64,000 bases of DNA from Pseudalgibacter alginicilyticus (GCF_001310225.1 NZ_CP012898.1:1612001-1676000), one strand, 5' to 3'; numbered from the stretch's first letter, positions 7,727 to 16,574 are shown. Notes: generated by a model not told the origin, from the sequence alone. A program made the numbers and translations.

Positions 7727-10576
7727 ATGAATACAAACGCTTTTGCCCTGCGTCATATTGGCCCAAACCAGGATGATAAAAAACAGATGTTGGAAACTAT
7801 AGGAGTTGAATCTTTAGACCAACTTATTTATGAAACCCTACCGGATGATATTCGCTTAAAAAATGGATTGAATTTAGACAAGCCCATGACGGAGCATGAA
7901 TACTTACTTCACATTCATGAGTTATCCAAAAAGAACAAAGCCTATACAACTTATATTGGTTTAGGCTACCACCCTACCATATTACCTGCCGTTATTCAGC
8001 GCAACATTCTTGAAAACCCAGGTTGGTATACGGCATACACCCCATATCAAGCTGAAATTGCTCAAGGGAGGTTAGAAGCGCTTTTAAATTTCCAAACCAT
8101 GATTACAGATTTTACAGGTATGGAAATTGCCAATGCATCCTTACTTGACGAAAGTACAGCCGCTGCCGAAGCTATGAGCTTATTATTTGCCGTTCGTGAA
8201 CGCAGCCAGAAAAAATCAGGAATCAATAAGTTTTTTGTTTCAGAAAACATATTACCTCAAACACTATCGTTACTTCAAACAAGAGCAACCCCTATAGGGA
8301 TTGAATTGGTAATTGGTAAAGAGGAAACTTTCAACTTTTCTTCTGAATATTTCGGTGCTATTTTGCAGTATCCGGGTAAAGATGGTCAAATTACCGACAT
8401 TAAAACATTTATTGAAAAAGCAAACAAAGCCAACATTAAAGTTGCCGTAGCTGCTGATATTTTAAGTTTAGTAAAACTGGAAGCTCCGGGTAAATTTGGA
8501 GCTGATGTTGTAGTAGGTACCACCCAACGCTTTGGAATACCTATGGGTTATGGTGGTCCGCACGCAGCCTTTTTTGCAACTAAGGAGGCTTATAAACGAG
8601 ACTTACCAGGTCGTATTATTGGCGTTACCAAGGATTTAGATGGCAATCGTGCATTGCGTATGGCATTACAAACACGTGAACAACATATAAAACGCGATAA
8701 AGCAACATCTAACATCTGTACTGCACAGGTGTTATTAGCTGTTATGGCTGGTATGTATGCTGTTTATCATGGCCCTAAAGGCTTACAATTTATAGCAAAT
8801 AAAGTCCATAACAAAACTGCAGCGTTAGCAAAAGCTTTAAAAGAATTAGGTTTTAATCAAATAAATACAGCGTTTTTTGATACGCTTCATATCAAAACGA
8901 ATTCTAAAAAAATTAAAACAATTGCAAAGGAAAAAAAAGTCAACCTTCGCTATCCAGATAAAGAAACCGTTACGATTTCTATTAACGAAACCACAGCCAT
9001 TCGAGATATTAATTATCTAATCACCGTATTTGCTGAAGCAGCTGAAAAAGAAACTATAATTATTAACAGCGTATCAGAAGCTAATAATATTCCTGAAGAC
9101 TTACAGCGAACAACAGATTTTTTAACGTTAGAGGTCTTCAATTCACATCATTCAGAAACCGATATGATGCGTTATATAAAATCACTTGAACGCAAGGATT
9201 TATCATTAAATCATTCCATGATTTCCTTAGGCTCTTGCACCATGAAATTAAATGCGGCTTCAGAAATGCTCCCTTTAAGTTGGTTTAAATGGGGAAATAT
9301 TCACCCATTTGCGCCTAACAAACAAGCCCAAGGCTATTTAACGGTTATAAAAGAATTAGAAGACCAACTCTCTGAAATTACAGGATTTGCAGCTACCTCA
9401 TTACAGCCAAATTCTGGCGCACAAGGTGAATATGCGGGCTTGATGGTTATAAAAGCTTATCATGAATCTCGTAAAGAAGGCCACAGAAATATCTGTTTAA
9501 TACCTGCTTCAGCACATGGAACAAACCCTGCTAGTGCCGTTATGGCTGGTATGAAAGTAGTTGTAACAAAATCTACAGATGAAGGAAATATTGATGTTGA
9601 AGATTTACGTGAAAAAGCGGAATTACATAAAGATAACTTATCGTGTTTAATGGTTACTTACCCTTCAACGCATGGGGTATACGAATCAGCCATTAAAAAA
9701 ATCACTAAAATTATTCATGATAATGGCGGACAAGTTTATATGGATGGAGCCAATATGAATGCCCAAGTAGGTTTAACAAACCCAGGAAATATTGGTGCAG
9801 ATGTTTGCCACTTAAACCTACATAAAACTTTTGCCATTCCTCATGGAGGTGGTGGTCCTGGCGTAGGTCCTATTTGTGTTGCAGAACAATTAGTTCCTTT
9901 TTTACCAGGAAACCCTGTTAAGAAAATAGGAGGCAAAAAAGCCATTACTGCCATTTCTTCTGCTCCGTTTGGTTCTGCTTTAGTATGCTTAATTTCTTAT
10001 GGGTATATTAAAATGTTGGGAGCTGAAGGTTTAACCGAGTCTACAAAAACAGCTATTTTAAATGCCAATTATATCAAAGCGAGGTTGGAAGGCTACTATG
10101 ACACTCTATATTCTGGAGAATGTGGTCGTGCAGCCCATGAAATGATTGTGGATTGCCGTCCATTTAAAGCCAATGGTATTGAAGTGACCGATATTGCAAA
10201 ACGATTAATGGATTATGGTTTTCATGCACCAACCGTTTCTTTTCCTGTAGCAGGCACGCTAATGATTGAGCCTACAGAAAGCGAAAATAAAACTGAAATT
10301 GACCGTTTTTGTGATGCACTTATTTCTATCCGAAAAGAAATTGACAATATCTCTATTGAAAACAGTAATAACGTCCTTAAAAATGCGCCTCATACGTTAA
10401 GTATGTTAACCGCTGATGAATGGTATTTCCCTTATTCTAGAGAAACGGCCGCTTACCCTTTAGAGCACATAAAAAACAATAAATTTTGGCCAACAGTAAG
10501 ACGTGTTAATGATGCCTATGGCGACAGGAATTTGATTTGTACTTGTGCTCCAATTGAAGAATATATGGAAGCATAA
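7727..10576 (+). CDS. gcvP: Glycine dehydrogenase (decarboxylating), P-protein
   Basis: This 949-residue fused-type GcvP decarboxylates glycine with PLP and passes the aminomethyl group to the lipoyl H-protein. Both halves are present: the N-terminal pseudo-catalytic half (from FALRHIGP) and the C-terminal half carrying the PLP lysine in HLNLHKTFAIPHGGGGPG near residue 700. GcvT and GcvH are not adjacent, so the cleavage system is dispersed in this genome. Confidence 0.97.
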   Translation: MNTNAFALRHIGPNQDDKKQMLETIGVESLDQLIYETLPDDIRLKNGLNLDKPMTEHEYLLHIHELSKKNKAYTTYIGLGYHPTILPAVIQRNILENPGWYTAYTPYQAEIAQGRLEALLNFQTMITDFTGMEIANASLLDESTAAAEAMSLLFAVRERSQKKSGINKFFVSENILPQTLSLLQTRATPIGIELVIGKEETFNFSSEYFGAILQYPGKDGQITDIKTFIEKANKANIKVAVAADILSLVKLEAPGKFGADVVVGTTQRFGIPMGYGGPHAAFFATKEAYKRDLPGRIIGVTKDLDGNRALRMALQTREQHIKRDKATSNICTAQVLLAVMAGMYAVYHGPKGLQFIANKVHNKTAALAKALKELGFNQINTAFFDTLHIKTNSKKIKTIAKEKKVNLRYPDKETVTISINETTAIRDINYLITVFAEAAEKETIIINSVSEANNIPEDLQRTTDFLTLEVFNSHHSETDMMRYIKSLERKDLSLNHSMISLGSCTMKLNAASEMLPLSWFKWGNIHPFAPNKQAQGYLTVIKELEDQLSEITGFAATSLQPNSGAQGEYAGLMVIKAYHESRKEGHRNICLIPASAHGTNPASAVMAGMKVVVTKSTDEGNIDVEDLREKAELHKDNLSCLMVTYPSTHGVYESAIKKITKIIHDNGGQVYMDGANMNAQVGLTNPGNIGADVCHLNLHKTFAIPHGGGGPGVGPICVAEQLVPFLPGNPVKKIGGKKAITAISSAPFGSALVCLISYGYIKMLGAEGLTESTKTAILNANYIKARLEGYYDTLYSGECGRAAHEMIVDCRPFKANGIEVTDIAKRLMDYGFHAPTVSFPVAGTLMIEPTESENKTEIDRFCDALISIRKEIDNISIENSNNVLKNAPHTLSMLTADEWYFPYSRETAAYPLEHIKNNKFWPTVRRVNDAYGDRNLICTCAPIEEYMEA

Positions 10577-10676
10577 TAGTGGTTGAACATCGTAAAAAGT
10601 TTGAAATAAAAAACACCTATATTCTACTTGATAGTATATTTGAATAATGAAAAATAATTAATAGCATTTTTGTTTT

Positions 10677-11735
10677 ATGAATATTAAAATCACTGGCACA
10701 GGGAGCTATATACCTGATGATGTTGAAAAAAACGAAGACTTTTACCAACATGAATTTTTAAATGCGGATGGTTCTGCCATAAAACATCCGAATGAGGTTA
10801 TTGTTAAAAAATTTCAAGCCATTACAGGCATCGCTGAACGTCGTTATGCAAAGGAACATTTAAACTCATCTGACTTGGGTTTTTTTGCTGCAGAAAAGGC
10901 AATTGATGATGCCAATATTGACCCAGAAACAATAGATTACATTATCGTTGCTCACAACTTTGGCGATGTAAAACACAACAGTATTCAAAGCGATTTACTA
11001 CCAAGTTTAGCATCGAGAATTAAGCATCATTTACGCATTAAAAACCCTAAATGCGTTACTTATGATATTCTTTTTGGATGTCCAGGATGGGTAGAAGGCG
11101 TTATTCAAGCTAATGCTTTTATTCAAGCAGGTTTAGCTAAACGCTGTTTGGTAATAGGTACCGAAACCCTTTCCAGGGTTGTGGATCAGCATGATAGAGA
11201 CGCTATGATTTTTGCCGATGGTGCAGGCGCTACTATTATTGAAGCTACCCATAGCGAAGGTGGTATATTAGCACACGAAACCGCTAGCCACACCTATGAT
11301 GAAGCCTATTATTTACACTTTGGAAAATCTAATAATCAAGAACTTTCTTCTGACACTTGTTATATAAAAATGGAAGGGCGAAAAATTTATGAATTTGCTC
11401 TTAATCATGTGCCTGATGCTATGAAGTCTGCTTTAGATGCTAGTGGTAGTAATATTAGCGAAGTGAAAAAAATATTCATTCACCAAGCCAATGAAAAAAT
11501 GGATGAAGCTATTTTAAAACGCTTTTACAAACTCTACAATACAGAAATTCCAGAAAATGTAATGCCTATGAGCATTCAAAAATTAGGAAACAGTTCAGTA
11601 GCAACCATTCCAACACTTTTTGATTTGGTTAAAAACAATCAGCTGGAAAATCACTCACTTTCAAAAGGCGATGTTGTTATTTTTGCAAGTGTTGGTGCTG
11701 GTATGAATATCAATGCCATTGTTTACAAATACTAA
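10677..11735 (+). CDS. 3-oxoacyl-ACP synthase III family protein (FabH-like)
   Basis: This is a 352-residue thiolase-fold condensing enzyme. The catalytic triad is visible: Cys near residue 135 (DILFGCPGW), His near 268 (IFIHQANEKM) and Asn near 304 (LGNSSVATIP). FabH proper starts fatty acid synthesis from acetyl-CoA and malonyl-ACP. Paralogues of this length in Bacteroidota may use other acyl starters, so fabH is not asserted. A TATATTTG box lies at 10635-10642. It is the last housekeeping gene before the cassette array and ends at a strong terminator. Confidence 0.88.
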   Translation: MNIKITGTGSYIPDDVEKNEDFYQHEFLNADGSAIKHPNEVIVKKFQAITGIAERRYAKEHLNSSDLGFFAAEKAIDDANIDPETIDYIIVAHNFGDVKHNSIQSDLLPSLASRIKHHLRIKNPKCVTYDILFGCPGWVEGVIQANAFIQAGLAKRCLVIGTETLSRVVDQHDRDAMIFADGAGATIIEATHSEGGILAHETASHTYDEAYYLHFGKSNNQELSSDTCYIKMEGRKIYEFALNHVPDAMKSALDASGSNISEVKKIFIHQANEKMDEAILKRFYKLYNTEIPENVMPMSIQKLGNSSVATIPTLFDLVKNNQLENHSLSKGDVVIFASVGAGMNINAIVYKY

Positions 11736-11793
11736 TTTATTTGAGAAATATATATCAACGAAACGATTTTAATCAAATCCTTAAAATCAATAC

Positions 11794-11825
11794 AAAATCC
11801 CAATAGTAGTTATTGGGATTTTTTT
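11794..11825 (+). terminator. Rho-independent terminator of the FabH-like gene
   Basis: AATCCCAATA / TATTGGGATT forms a 10-bp stem with a 5-nt loop and a T-run. It insulates the cassette array from upstream transcription. Confidence 0.85.
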
Positions 11826-11889
11826 GTGTATTTCTGTAAGAAAAATTAATTATATTTACTGAGTGCCACCAATAAAAATCATGACATAT

Positions 11890-11944
11890 CCTAACATATT
11901 TTCGGAATATGAGTTATAAAACAAGTATATCCCTAAGTTAGGTG
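11890..11944 (+). repeat. Left-end site of cassette array (attI-like or truncated attC)
   Basis: CCTAAC at 11890-11895 can pair with GTTAGG at 11937-11942. Between them is a short hairpin (CATATT / AATATG) and a TATA-containing stretch. At about 55 bp it is far shorter than the other sites. It is where cassette 1 joins non-array DNA, so it is either the primary insertion site or a decayed site. That role is inferred. Confidence 0.45.
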
Positions 11945-11953
11945 TCATTTGAA

Positions 11954-12406
11954 ATGAACGCAGAAATAAAAAGAAACATACGAGATAGATGGATATCATC
12001 GCTTTTTGAAATTGCTCACTCGGAATTTCAAAACCGACTTTGGATTAACGCTGAATATAAAAATTCAGTTGGTGATTACAACGAATGTGTTTGCGGATAT
12101 TTTGACGATTTGGATTTGGAAAATGGATATACTGACTTTATTGAGAACGGAATAATATCGGAAACGGAATATAAAATTGTAACGGAATTACACTCTGAAT
12201 TAAGAAAATATACAGAGAGGACTGAAAAGCGGAATTTATCGGACAAAAATATTCTAAAAGATGTGGAATGGATTAACGTTACGAACATCGGATTAAAAAC
12301 GTGGACTGAATTAAAAAAGAAAACGGAATCGATTCGTGATAAAGAATTAATGATTGAATTGGAAAATAAATATCTGAAAGAAAAAACGCCACCTAACAAT
12401 GTATAA
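11954..12406 (+). CDS. Cassette 1: hypothetical acidic protein
   Basis: This is a 150-residue soluble, charged protein without signal peptide or membrane segment. I do not recognise the family. Visible features are a Cys pair and acidic run (NECVCGYFDDLDLENGYTDF) and a helical charged C-terminal half. I use ATG 11954; an in-frame GTG lies four codons upstream inside the recombination core. The start is only 10 nt after the core and the last codons (PPNNV-stop) are supplied by the 3' site, so the gene fills its cassette. The composition fits small immunity or antitoxin-like proteins, but nothing shows this. Confidence 0.75.
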   Translation: MNAEIKRNIRDRWISSLFEIAHSEFQNRLWINAEYKNSVGDYNECVCGYFDDLDLENGYTDFIENGIISETEYKIVTELHSELRKYTERTEKRNLSDKNILKDVEWINVTNIGLKTWTELKKKTESIRDKELMIELENKYLKEKTPPNNV

Positions 12407-12524
12407 CCGCAATTACGGCGGATTCGACTACGTCCGAATCCACTCGGAATTGCTAACGCCAGTGCTTAACCGAAAATCATTAACTTTAAACCCGTAACTG
12501 ACGGTTATACGAGACCGTTGTGTG
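12390..12524 (+). repeat. attC-like site 1 (135 bp)
   Basis: Order of elements: core CACCTAAC (12390-12397), inner arm GTATAACCG (12401-12409), a central hairpin GGATTCG/CGAATCC, inner arm CGGTTATAC (12502-12510), and core GTTGTGTG (12517-12524) that opens cassette 2. The inner arms pair perfectly over 9 bp. Spacers between core and arm are unequal (3 and 6 nt), as in attC sites with extrahelical asymmetry. Confidence 0.8.
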
Positions 12525-12542
12525 TCATTTTGAGAAAACCTT

Positions 12543-13127
12543 ATGAAAAAATTGACTTTAATATTAATTCTGATTTTATCTGCTGGCTGTTCCTCAAAAA
12601 CAAAAACCGAAAAAGCAATTACTGAACAAGTTTCGGAATTAAAACCGCCATTTAAGAATCAAGGAGGACAAGAGGATTTTTGGGCACAAGAGTTTTTCAA
12701 AGATGAGTACGAAAAACAAAATCACATCAAATTTAACGGCGAAATTAAAATAGTAAATGAATATAAGTCTTTGGACGAGCATGGTAATTTCATCACCAAT
12801 GCGAATGAAATTAGTTTTGGAAACAGAGTTGTTGAAATTAACCTAAATGACAATAAATTACGCTCGATTTTCGAAAATGGAATTTTATATCCAGATTTGA
12901 TAAGCGAAAAATATTTTAAAATATGGGATTTGGAAGAATTGAGTTTTTTAAACAAATCACCAAAGATTAAAAAGTTTCGAATTTTTGCAAATATGCCTGA
13001 ACGCATTTATACACAAATAATTCTATTGGAATTAAAAAATGAATCCGCGGACAATCAGACATCGATGAGTGAATTTATTGAAAATGCTCAACTGACTTTT
13101 ATAAAGGAAGCTTGGTTAATGATGTAA
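12543..13127 (+). CDS. Cassette 2: hypothetical lipoprotein
   Basis: This 194-residue protein begins with a lipoprotein signal peptide; the lipobox LSAGC places the lipidated Cys near residue 16. The mature part is charged with no repeats or recognisable domain. It is probably anchored in the outer membrane or periplasm. The gene sits alone in cassette 2, 25 nt after the core. Function unknown. Confidence 0.75.
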   Translation: MKKLTLILILILSAGCSSKTKTEKAITEQVSELKPPFKNQGGQEDFWAQEFFKDEYEKQNHIKFNGEIKIVNEYKSLDEHGNFITNANEISFGNRVVEINLNDNKLRSIFENGILYPDLISEKYFKIWDLEELSFLNKSPKIKKFRIFANMPERIYTQIILLELKNESADNQTSMSEFIENAQLTFIKEAWLMM

Positions 13128-13136
13128 AAAAACGAA

Positions 13137-13148
13137 CACACAACAAAG
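13137..13148 (+). repeat. attC-like site 2, left fragment
   Basis: Core CACACAAC (13137-13144) pairs with the start of cassette 2, followed by AAAG. The same bases precede GTATATAAAA in site 4, but here the site is interrupted by an IS110-family element and resumes at 14439. Confidence 0.75.
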
Positions 13149-13203
13149 AACTGAGGTAAAAAACAAGTCATTTCTTCAAAAATATTAGACACTATTATAT
13201 TGG

Positions 13204-13244
13204 GCTTACAAATTCAAGTAGTTGATTTTGTAAGCTTTTTTTTA
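13204..13244 (+). terminator. Terminator within the IS110 3' flank
   Basis: GCTTACAAA / TTTGTAAGC stem with a 14-nt loop is followed by eight or more T on the + strand. It would stop transcription from cassette 2 from running antisense through the transposase. Confidence 0.65.
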
Positions 13245-13258
13245 TTCTATTTTTTTAA

Positions 13259-14227
13259 TTACTTAAGCAATACAGAAACGTAAGTTTCATCATACGCTCT
13301 GCCTGATTTCGCAATTGCAAAGCATTGTTTAATCAGCTTATTAGCTACAGCTATTAATGCCACTTTCTTGCTCTTTCCTTTGTTTACTATACGCTCATAA
13401 AGTTCCCGACACGCTTTATTATGCTTACAGGCATTAAACGAACATAGAAATAATAGATTACGTAGTTTCCTATTACCGACTTTACTTATCCGTGATCTAC
13501 CTTTAACACTACTGCCAGACTCCCTTATGGTAGGTGTAATTCCAACGTAACTACATAACTGTGCTGCGTGTTCAAACTTTGAAAAACCATCGGTTATAAC
13601 AATTAAAAACAATGCTGTTTTCTGACCTATGCCAGGAACAGTTCTAAGCAATGTTAGTTGTTCTTGCTGCTCTTGTTTGATTAATGATAGAAGTTTCAAT
13701 TCGATAGCAGAAATCTCTTTGTCTAGATGCTTTTTATTACGTTTTAATGAACGGTACACATACCTTGATGGTATGCCCAAAGTCTCTTCCCCGTGTAGCT
13801 TGTTCTTGGTTGCTGTACGGTGTTTTAGATAAACATCTAACAATCTAAATAGCTGTAAACATTCACTCTGTACATCTGTGAGCGCATTGTATATGGGTAC
13901 TGCATTGATTAAGGCATAATCACATATCGATTTAGCATCGCTCTTATCTGTCTTTACTTTGGCTAATTTCATTTGAATAAAACGCTTAATGGATAAAGGA
14001 TTTACCACAGAAACTACTATTTTATTTTTGTACAAAAACTGAGCAAGCCGATAATGATAATAACCTGTTGCTTCCATAACCACTAAGGCTGTATCTGGTA
14101 ATTCTTTTAGAAACTTAACGAATCCTGATTCATCATTTTTGTACTGATTATGACCCGAAAGGGTACCATAAACATCAAATACATCTTTGCTGATGTCAAC
14201 TCCAAAAGTTTCTTTATATTTATTCAT
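13259..14227 (-). CDS. IS110-family transposase (DEDD recombinase)
   Basis: This is a 322-residue intact transposase. The N-terminal RuvC-like DEDD domain shows FGVDISKDVFDVYG (D), VVMEATGYY (E) and KTDKSDAKSICDYA (D, D). The C-terminal Transposase_20 domain shows LRTVPGIGQKTA and CSYVGITPTIRESGSSVKG with the conserved serine. IS110 enzymes recombine DNA under guidance of a bridge RNA encoded in the element. It is oriented opposite to the array genes. The integrity of the frame suggests recent or ongoing activity. Confidence 0.93.
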   Translation of the reverse strand: MNKYKETFGVDISKDVFDVYGTLSGHNQYKNDESGFVKFLKELPDTALVVMEATGYYHYRLAQFLYKNKIVVSVVNPLSIKRFIQMKLAKVKTDKSDAKSICDYALINAVPIYNALTDVQSECLQLFRLLDVYLKHRTATKNKLHGEETLGIPSRYVYRSLKRNKKHLDKEISAIELKLLSLIKQEQQEQLTLLRTVPGIGQKTALFLIVITDGFSKFEHAAQLCSYVGITPTIRESGSSVKGRSRISKVGNRKLRNLLFLCSFNACKHNKACRELYERIVNKGKSKKVALIAVANKLIKQCFAIAKSGRAYDETYVSVLLK

Positions 14228-14438
14228 AAGAAATGATTTATGAAAGAACTAACTACTGGATTCACAACAACTTGAAATCGAGATCTATAGTCTCACAGAA
14301 CTGATCGTGATTTAGTAGTAAAAGAGAGAGGATTATCAATGTTGTCGAAGTCTAAAGCTTCACCGTATATATTAACCTTAATTCTCTCTTTTGTTCTTTC
14401 TGATTTATATCTAATTTAATAGATTTCAAACTTAAGAC
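14228..14438 (-). ncRNA. Candidate bridge RNA region of the IS110 element
   Basis: The 211 nt between transposase start and element end hold no gene. They contain a long-range stem (AAAAGAGAGA / TCTCTCTTTT) enclosing a smaller hairpin (GAAG / CTTC). In IS110-group elements such as IS621 the guide RNA comes from this position. The 8-mer CACAACAA at 14263-14270 also occurs at the target junction (13139-13146), as a target-binding loop would require. The RNA itself is inferred. Confidence 0.5.
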
Positions 14439-14563
14439 GTATATAAAAAATTGCTATTTTGGGCTAAATTTAAAGGTCGTTGCACGTTTGCTACGTCTGA
14501 TTTTCCTTCGGAAAATCCTCGCACGCAAACACGCAACTTTCCATATACAAAACCGTTACCAGA
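14439..14563 (+). repeat. attC-like site 2, right fragment
   Basis: It resumes with the inner arm GTATATAAAAAATTGC and contains the perfect hairpin GATTTTCC/GGAAAATC, the distal arm region CATATACAA, and core GTTACCAGA (14555-14563) that opens cassette 3. With 13137-13148 it rebuilds a site of about 137 bp. Confidence 0.75.
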
Positions 14564-14599
14564 AACCTCAAAGCAACCAACTTTAGAACAAAAAAGAAT

Positions 14600-15157
14600 A
14601 TGAAATGGTTTTTAAATTTTTTAAAAAAAACAAAAACAGAAAACGGATACCAGGAAAAATCCGATGAGGAATGGGATGCGTATATTGCTTTTTCACGCGG
14701 AGAAAAATATTTTTTCAATTCAAATTGGAAAGAAGCATTATATCAATTTGACACAGCTGTTGAAAAGAATTATAAACACAATAATCTTTTTGAATATAGA
14801 GGTTTATGTTTACAATCGTTGGGTTATGAATTTGAAGCAATAGAAGATTTTAATAAAGCAATTTTAAATTCACCCAATAATTGTCATTTATACTTTACAC
14901 GTTCGCTCTCAAAAGATGTGATTTTGGATTATGTTGGAGAAATTGAGGACATTGAAAAAGCTATTGAGCTATCAAAAATAGACTCAGAAATAAATAGAAA
15001 ATATAATGAAGATGCTATTAGAAACGGATATAAAAATGGTGTAATAGATTTATATCAAATTGCATTATTAGGAGCGAAATCAAGATTAGAATTTGACATA
15101 AAAGAAATTGATAAAACTCATTCTGAAGAAAAACTAAAACTTATAAAAAGGAGATAA
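14600..15157 (+). CDS. Cassette 3: tetratricopeptide-repeat protein
   Basis: This 185-residue protein has at least two TPR-like helical pairs (EALYQFDTAVEKNYKHNNLFEYRGLCL, split here as EALYQFDTAV and YKHNNLFEYRG; then AIEDFNKAILNSPNNCHLYF). The basic N-terminus has no clear signal peptide. TPRs mediate protein contacts and no catalytic motif is seen. The start is 37 nt after the cassette core. The partner is unknown. Confidence 0.75.
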   Translation: MKWFLNFLKKTKTENGYQEKSDEEWDAYIAFSRGEKYFFNSNWKEALYQFDTAVEKNYKHNNLFEYRGLCLQSLGYEFEAIEDFNKAILNSPNNCHLYFTRSLSKDVILDYVGEIEDIEKAIELSKIDSEINRKYNEDAIRNGYKNGVIDLYQIALLGAKSRLEFDIKEIDKTHSEEKLKLIKRR

Positions 15158-15169
15158 ATTAAAAAGGCA

Positions 15170-15308
15170 TCTGGTAATACCGTATAAAAAAAATTGCTAT
15201 TTTGGGCTAAATTTAAAGGTCGTTGCACGTTTGCTAGCTTCTGATTTTCCTTCGGAAAATCCTCGCTCACAAACACGCAACGTTCCTTACACATCAACGT
15301 TGTAATGC
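15170..15308 (+). repeat. attC-like site 3 (139 bp)
   Basis: Core TCTGGTAAT (15170-15178) pairs 8 of 9 with the start of cassette 3. The inner arm begins CGTATAAAA; a second paired block is CGTTGC-N2-GTTTG with CAAAC-N2-GCAACG; the apex is GATTTTCC/GGAAAATC. The site ends in core GTTGTAATGC (15299-15308), which opens cassette 4. Confidence 0.8.
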
Positions 15309-15351
15309 ATTATGACCCGTCCTGAATATAGGCTACATAATTTTAAACATT

Positions 15352-15723
15352 ATGTACAAAAATGACAAAGTAATCAGACGGTATTCAGAACCTTTCAAAC
15401 TGAAAATTTTAGCCGAACTTACAACCGGTAAACATACAAAGAGCGAACTTTGTAAACTCTACTCCATTGCTCCTACAACGGTCAATGAGTGGATTAAAAA
15501 GTACAATCGTAAAGATCTAATGAACACCAGAGTAAAAGTGGAAACAAAAGACGAAATATCTAGAATTAAAGCACTTCAAAAAGAGATTGAACAGCTTAAA
15601 AAACTACTGATTAAAAAGGATTTAGATACTTTGGTTTTAGATTCATACCTTGAGGTAGCTGCCGAAGACTTAGGCTATAAATCTGTAGCTGAACTAAAAA
15701 AAAAGCTAAGTATAAAGCCTTAA
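15352..15723 (+). CDS. IS3 transposase OrfA
   Basis: This 123-residue protein has an N-terminal helix-turn-helix (SEPFKLKILAELTTGKHT, SELCKLYSIAPTTVNEWIKK) that binds the element ends, then a leucine-zipper coiled coil (ISRIKALQKEIEQLKKLLIKK). Near its end a run of nine A (15696-15704) is a slippery site for -1 frameshifting into orfB. Confidence 0.9.
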   Translation: MYKNDKVIRRYSEPFKLKILAELTTGKHTKSELCKLYSIAPTTVNEWIKKYNRKDLMNTRVKVETKDEISRIKALQKEIEQLKKLLIKKDLDTLVLDSYLEVAAEDLGYKSVAELKKKLSIKP

Positions 15724-16574
15724 TTAAAGCTAAAGAGAAATCTAAGGGATTTACATCTTTAACAACTATAACGCGTTGTTTTGGTCTTAAACGTGATGCG
15801 TATTATAAATACAAATCTAGAGCTGATAAGCGGTTAATACAGGAACAACAAATTATAAAAATAGTCAGTAGAAAACGTAAATCCCTTCCTAGAGAAGGCG
15901 TTAGAAAACTCATTAAATCGTTAGACAATGAGTTTTACAAAGCCAATATTAAAGTCGGCAGAGACTCTTTATTTAGCGTACTTAGAAAGTATAATATGCT
16001 CACACTAAGAAAGAAAACCAGTGCCAGAACTACAAACTCTTATCATCGCTTTTATAAATACAATAACCTGATAAAAGATAGAAAAATTACAAGGCCAAAT
16101 CAGGTGTGGGTAAGCGATATTACCTACATAAGAACCATTAAAGGATTTTGTTACTTAGCACTAATAACAGATATGTATTCTAGGAAAATTGTCGGTTATG
16201 ATCTAAGTGATAGCCTGGAACTAAAAGGATGTGTTAGAGCTCTAAACAAAGCTCTGTACCAAACAAAGAGCACTAAAGATTTAATACATCATTCAGACAG
16301 AGGCATACAGTATTGCAGTAATGTATACACACAAGTTCTTAAAAGAAATAAGATAGATATTAGTATGACGGAAGAAAACCATTGTTACGAAAATGCCATG
16401 GCAGAGCGTGTGAACGGCATATTAAAAGATGAATTTTACCTCGACCAAACCTTTGATAACGTGGATCACGCGAAAAGAGCTACAAAAAATGCAATTAATT
16501 TATACAACCAAATAAGATTACATTTATCTTTAGACTATAAAACACCGAATATGGTATATAAATTATCAGCTTAA
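15693..16574 (+). CDS. IS3 transposase OrfB (DDE integrase), made by -1 frameshift
   Basis: The frame is open from the TGA at 15690-15692 and overlaps the end of orfA in the -1 frame. The first ATG is not until 15996, after part of the N-terminal HTH_21 region (SLPREGVRKLIKSL), so the functional product is an OrfAB fusion. The rve catalytic residues are WVSDITYI (D), IHHSDRGIQYCS (D) and ENAMAERVNGILKDEF (E). The frame is intact. Confidence 0.9.
   Translation, partial: TKKKAKYKALIKAKEKSKGFTSLTTITRCFGLKRDAYYKYKSRADKRLIQEQQIIKIVSRKRKSLPREGVRKLIKSLDNEFYKANIKVGRDSLFSVLRKYNMLTLRKKTSARTTNSYHRFYKYNNLIKDRKITRPNQVWVSDITYIRTIKGFCYLALITDMYSRKIVGYDLSDSLELKGCVRALNKALYQTKSTKDLIHHSDRGIQYCSNVYTQVLKRNKIDISMTEENHCYENAMAERVNGILKDEFYLDQTFDNVDHAKRATKNAINLYNQIRLHLSLDYKTPNMVYKLSA

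Larger units (their letters stand above)
13149..14438 (-). mobile_element. IS110-family insertion sequence inside attC-like site 2
   Basis: The limits come from comparing the split site with intact site 4 (17103-17239): bases AACAAAG on the left and GTATATAAAAAATTGC on the right are continuous there. The element is about 1.29 kb with one transposase on the minus strand. It has about 210 nt of non-coding sequence upstream of the gene and 110 nt downstream. No terminal inverted repeats or target duplication are obvious, as usual for the family. The ends are accurate to a few bases. Confidence 0.85.

Noticed and set aside
12076-12399. 107-codon antisense frame inside cassette 1
   Set aside because: It lies wholly opposite a better-placed gene and has shadow-like composition.
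14491-14718. 75-codon minus-strand frame across the site 2 remnant and the start of the TPR gene
   Set aside because: It is a by-product of the structured repeat and the antisense of a real gene.
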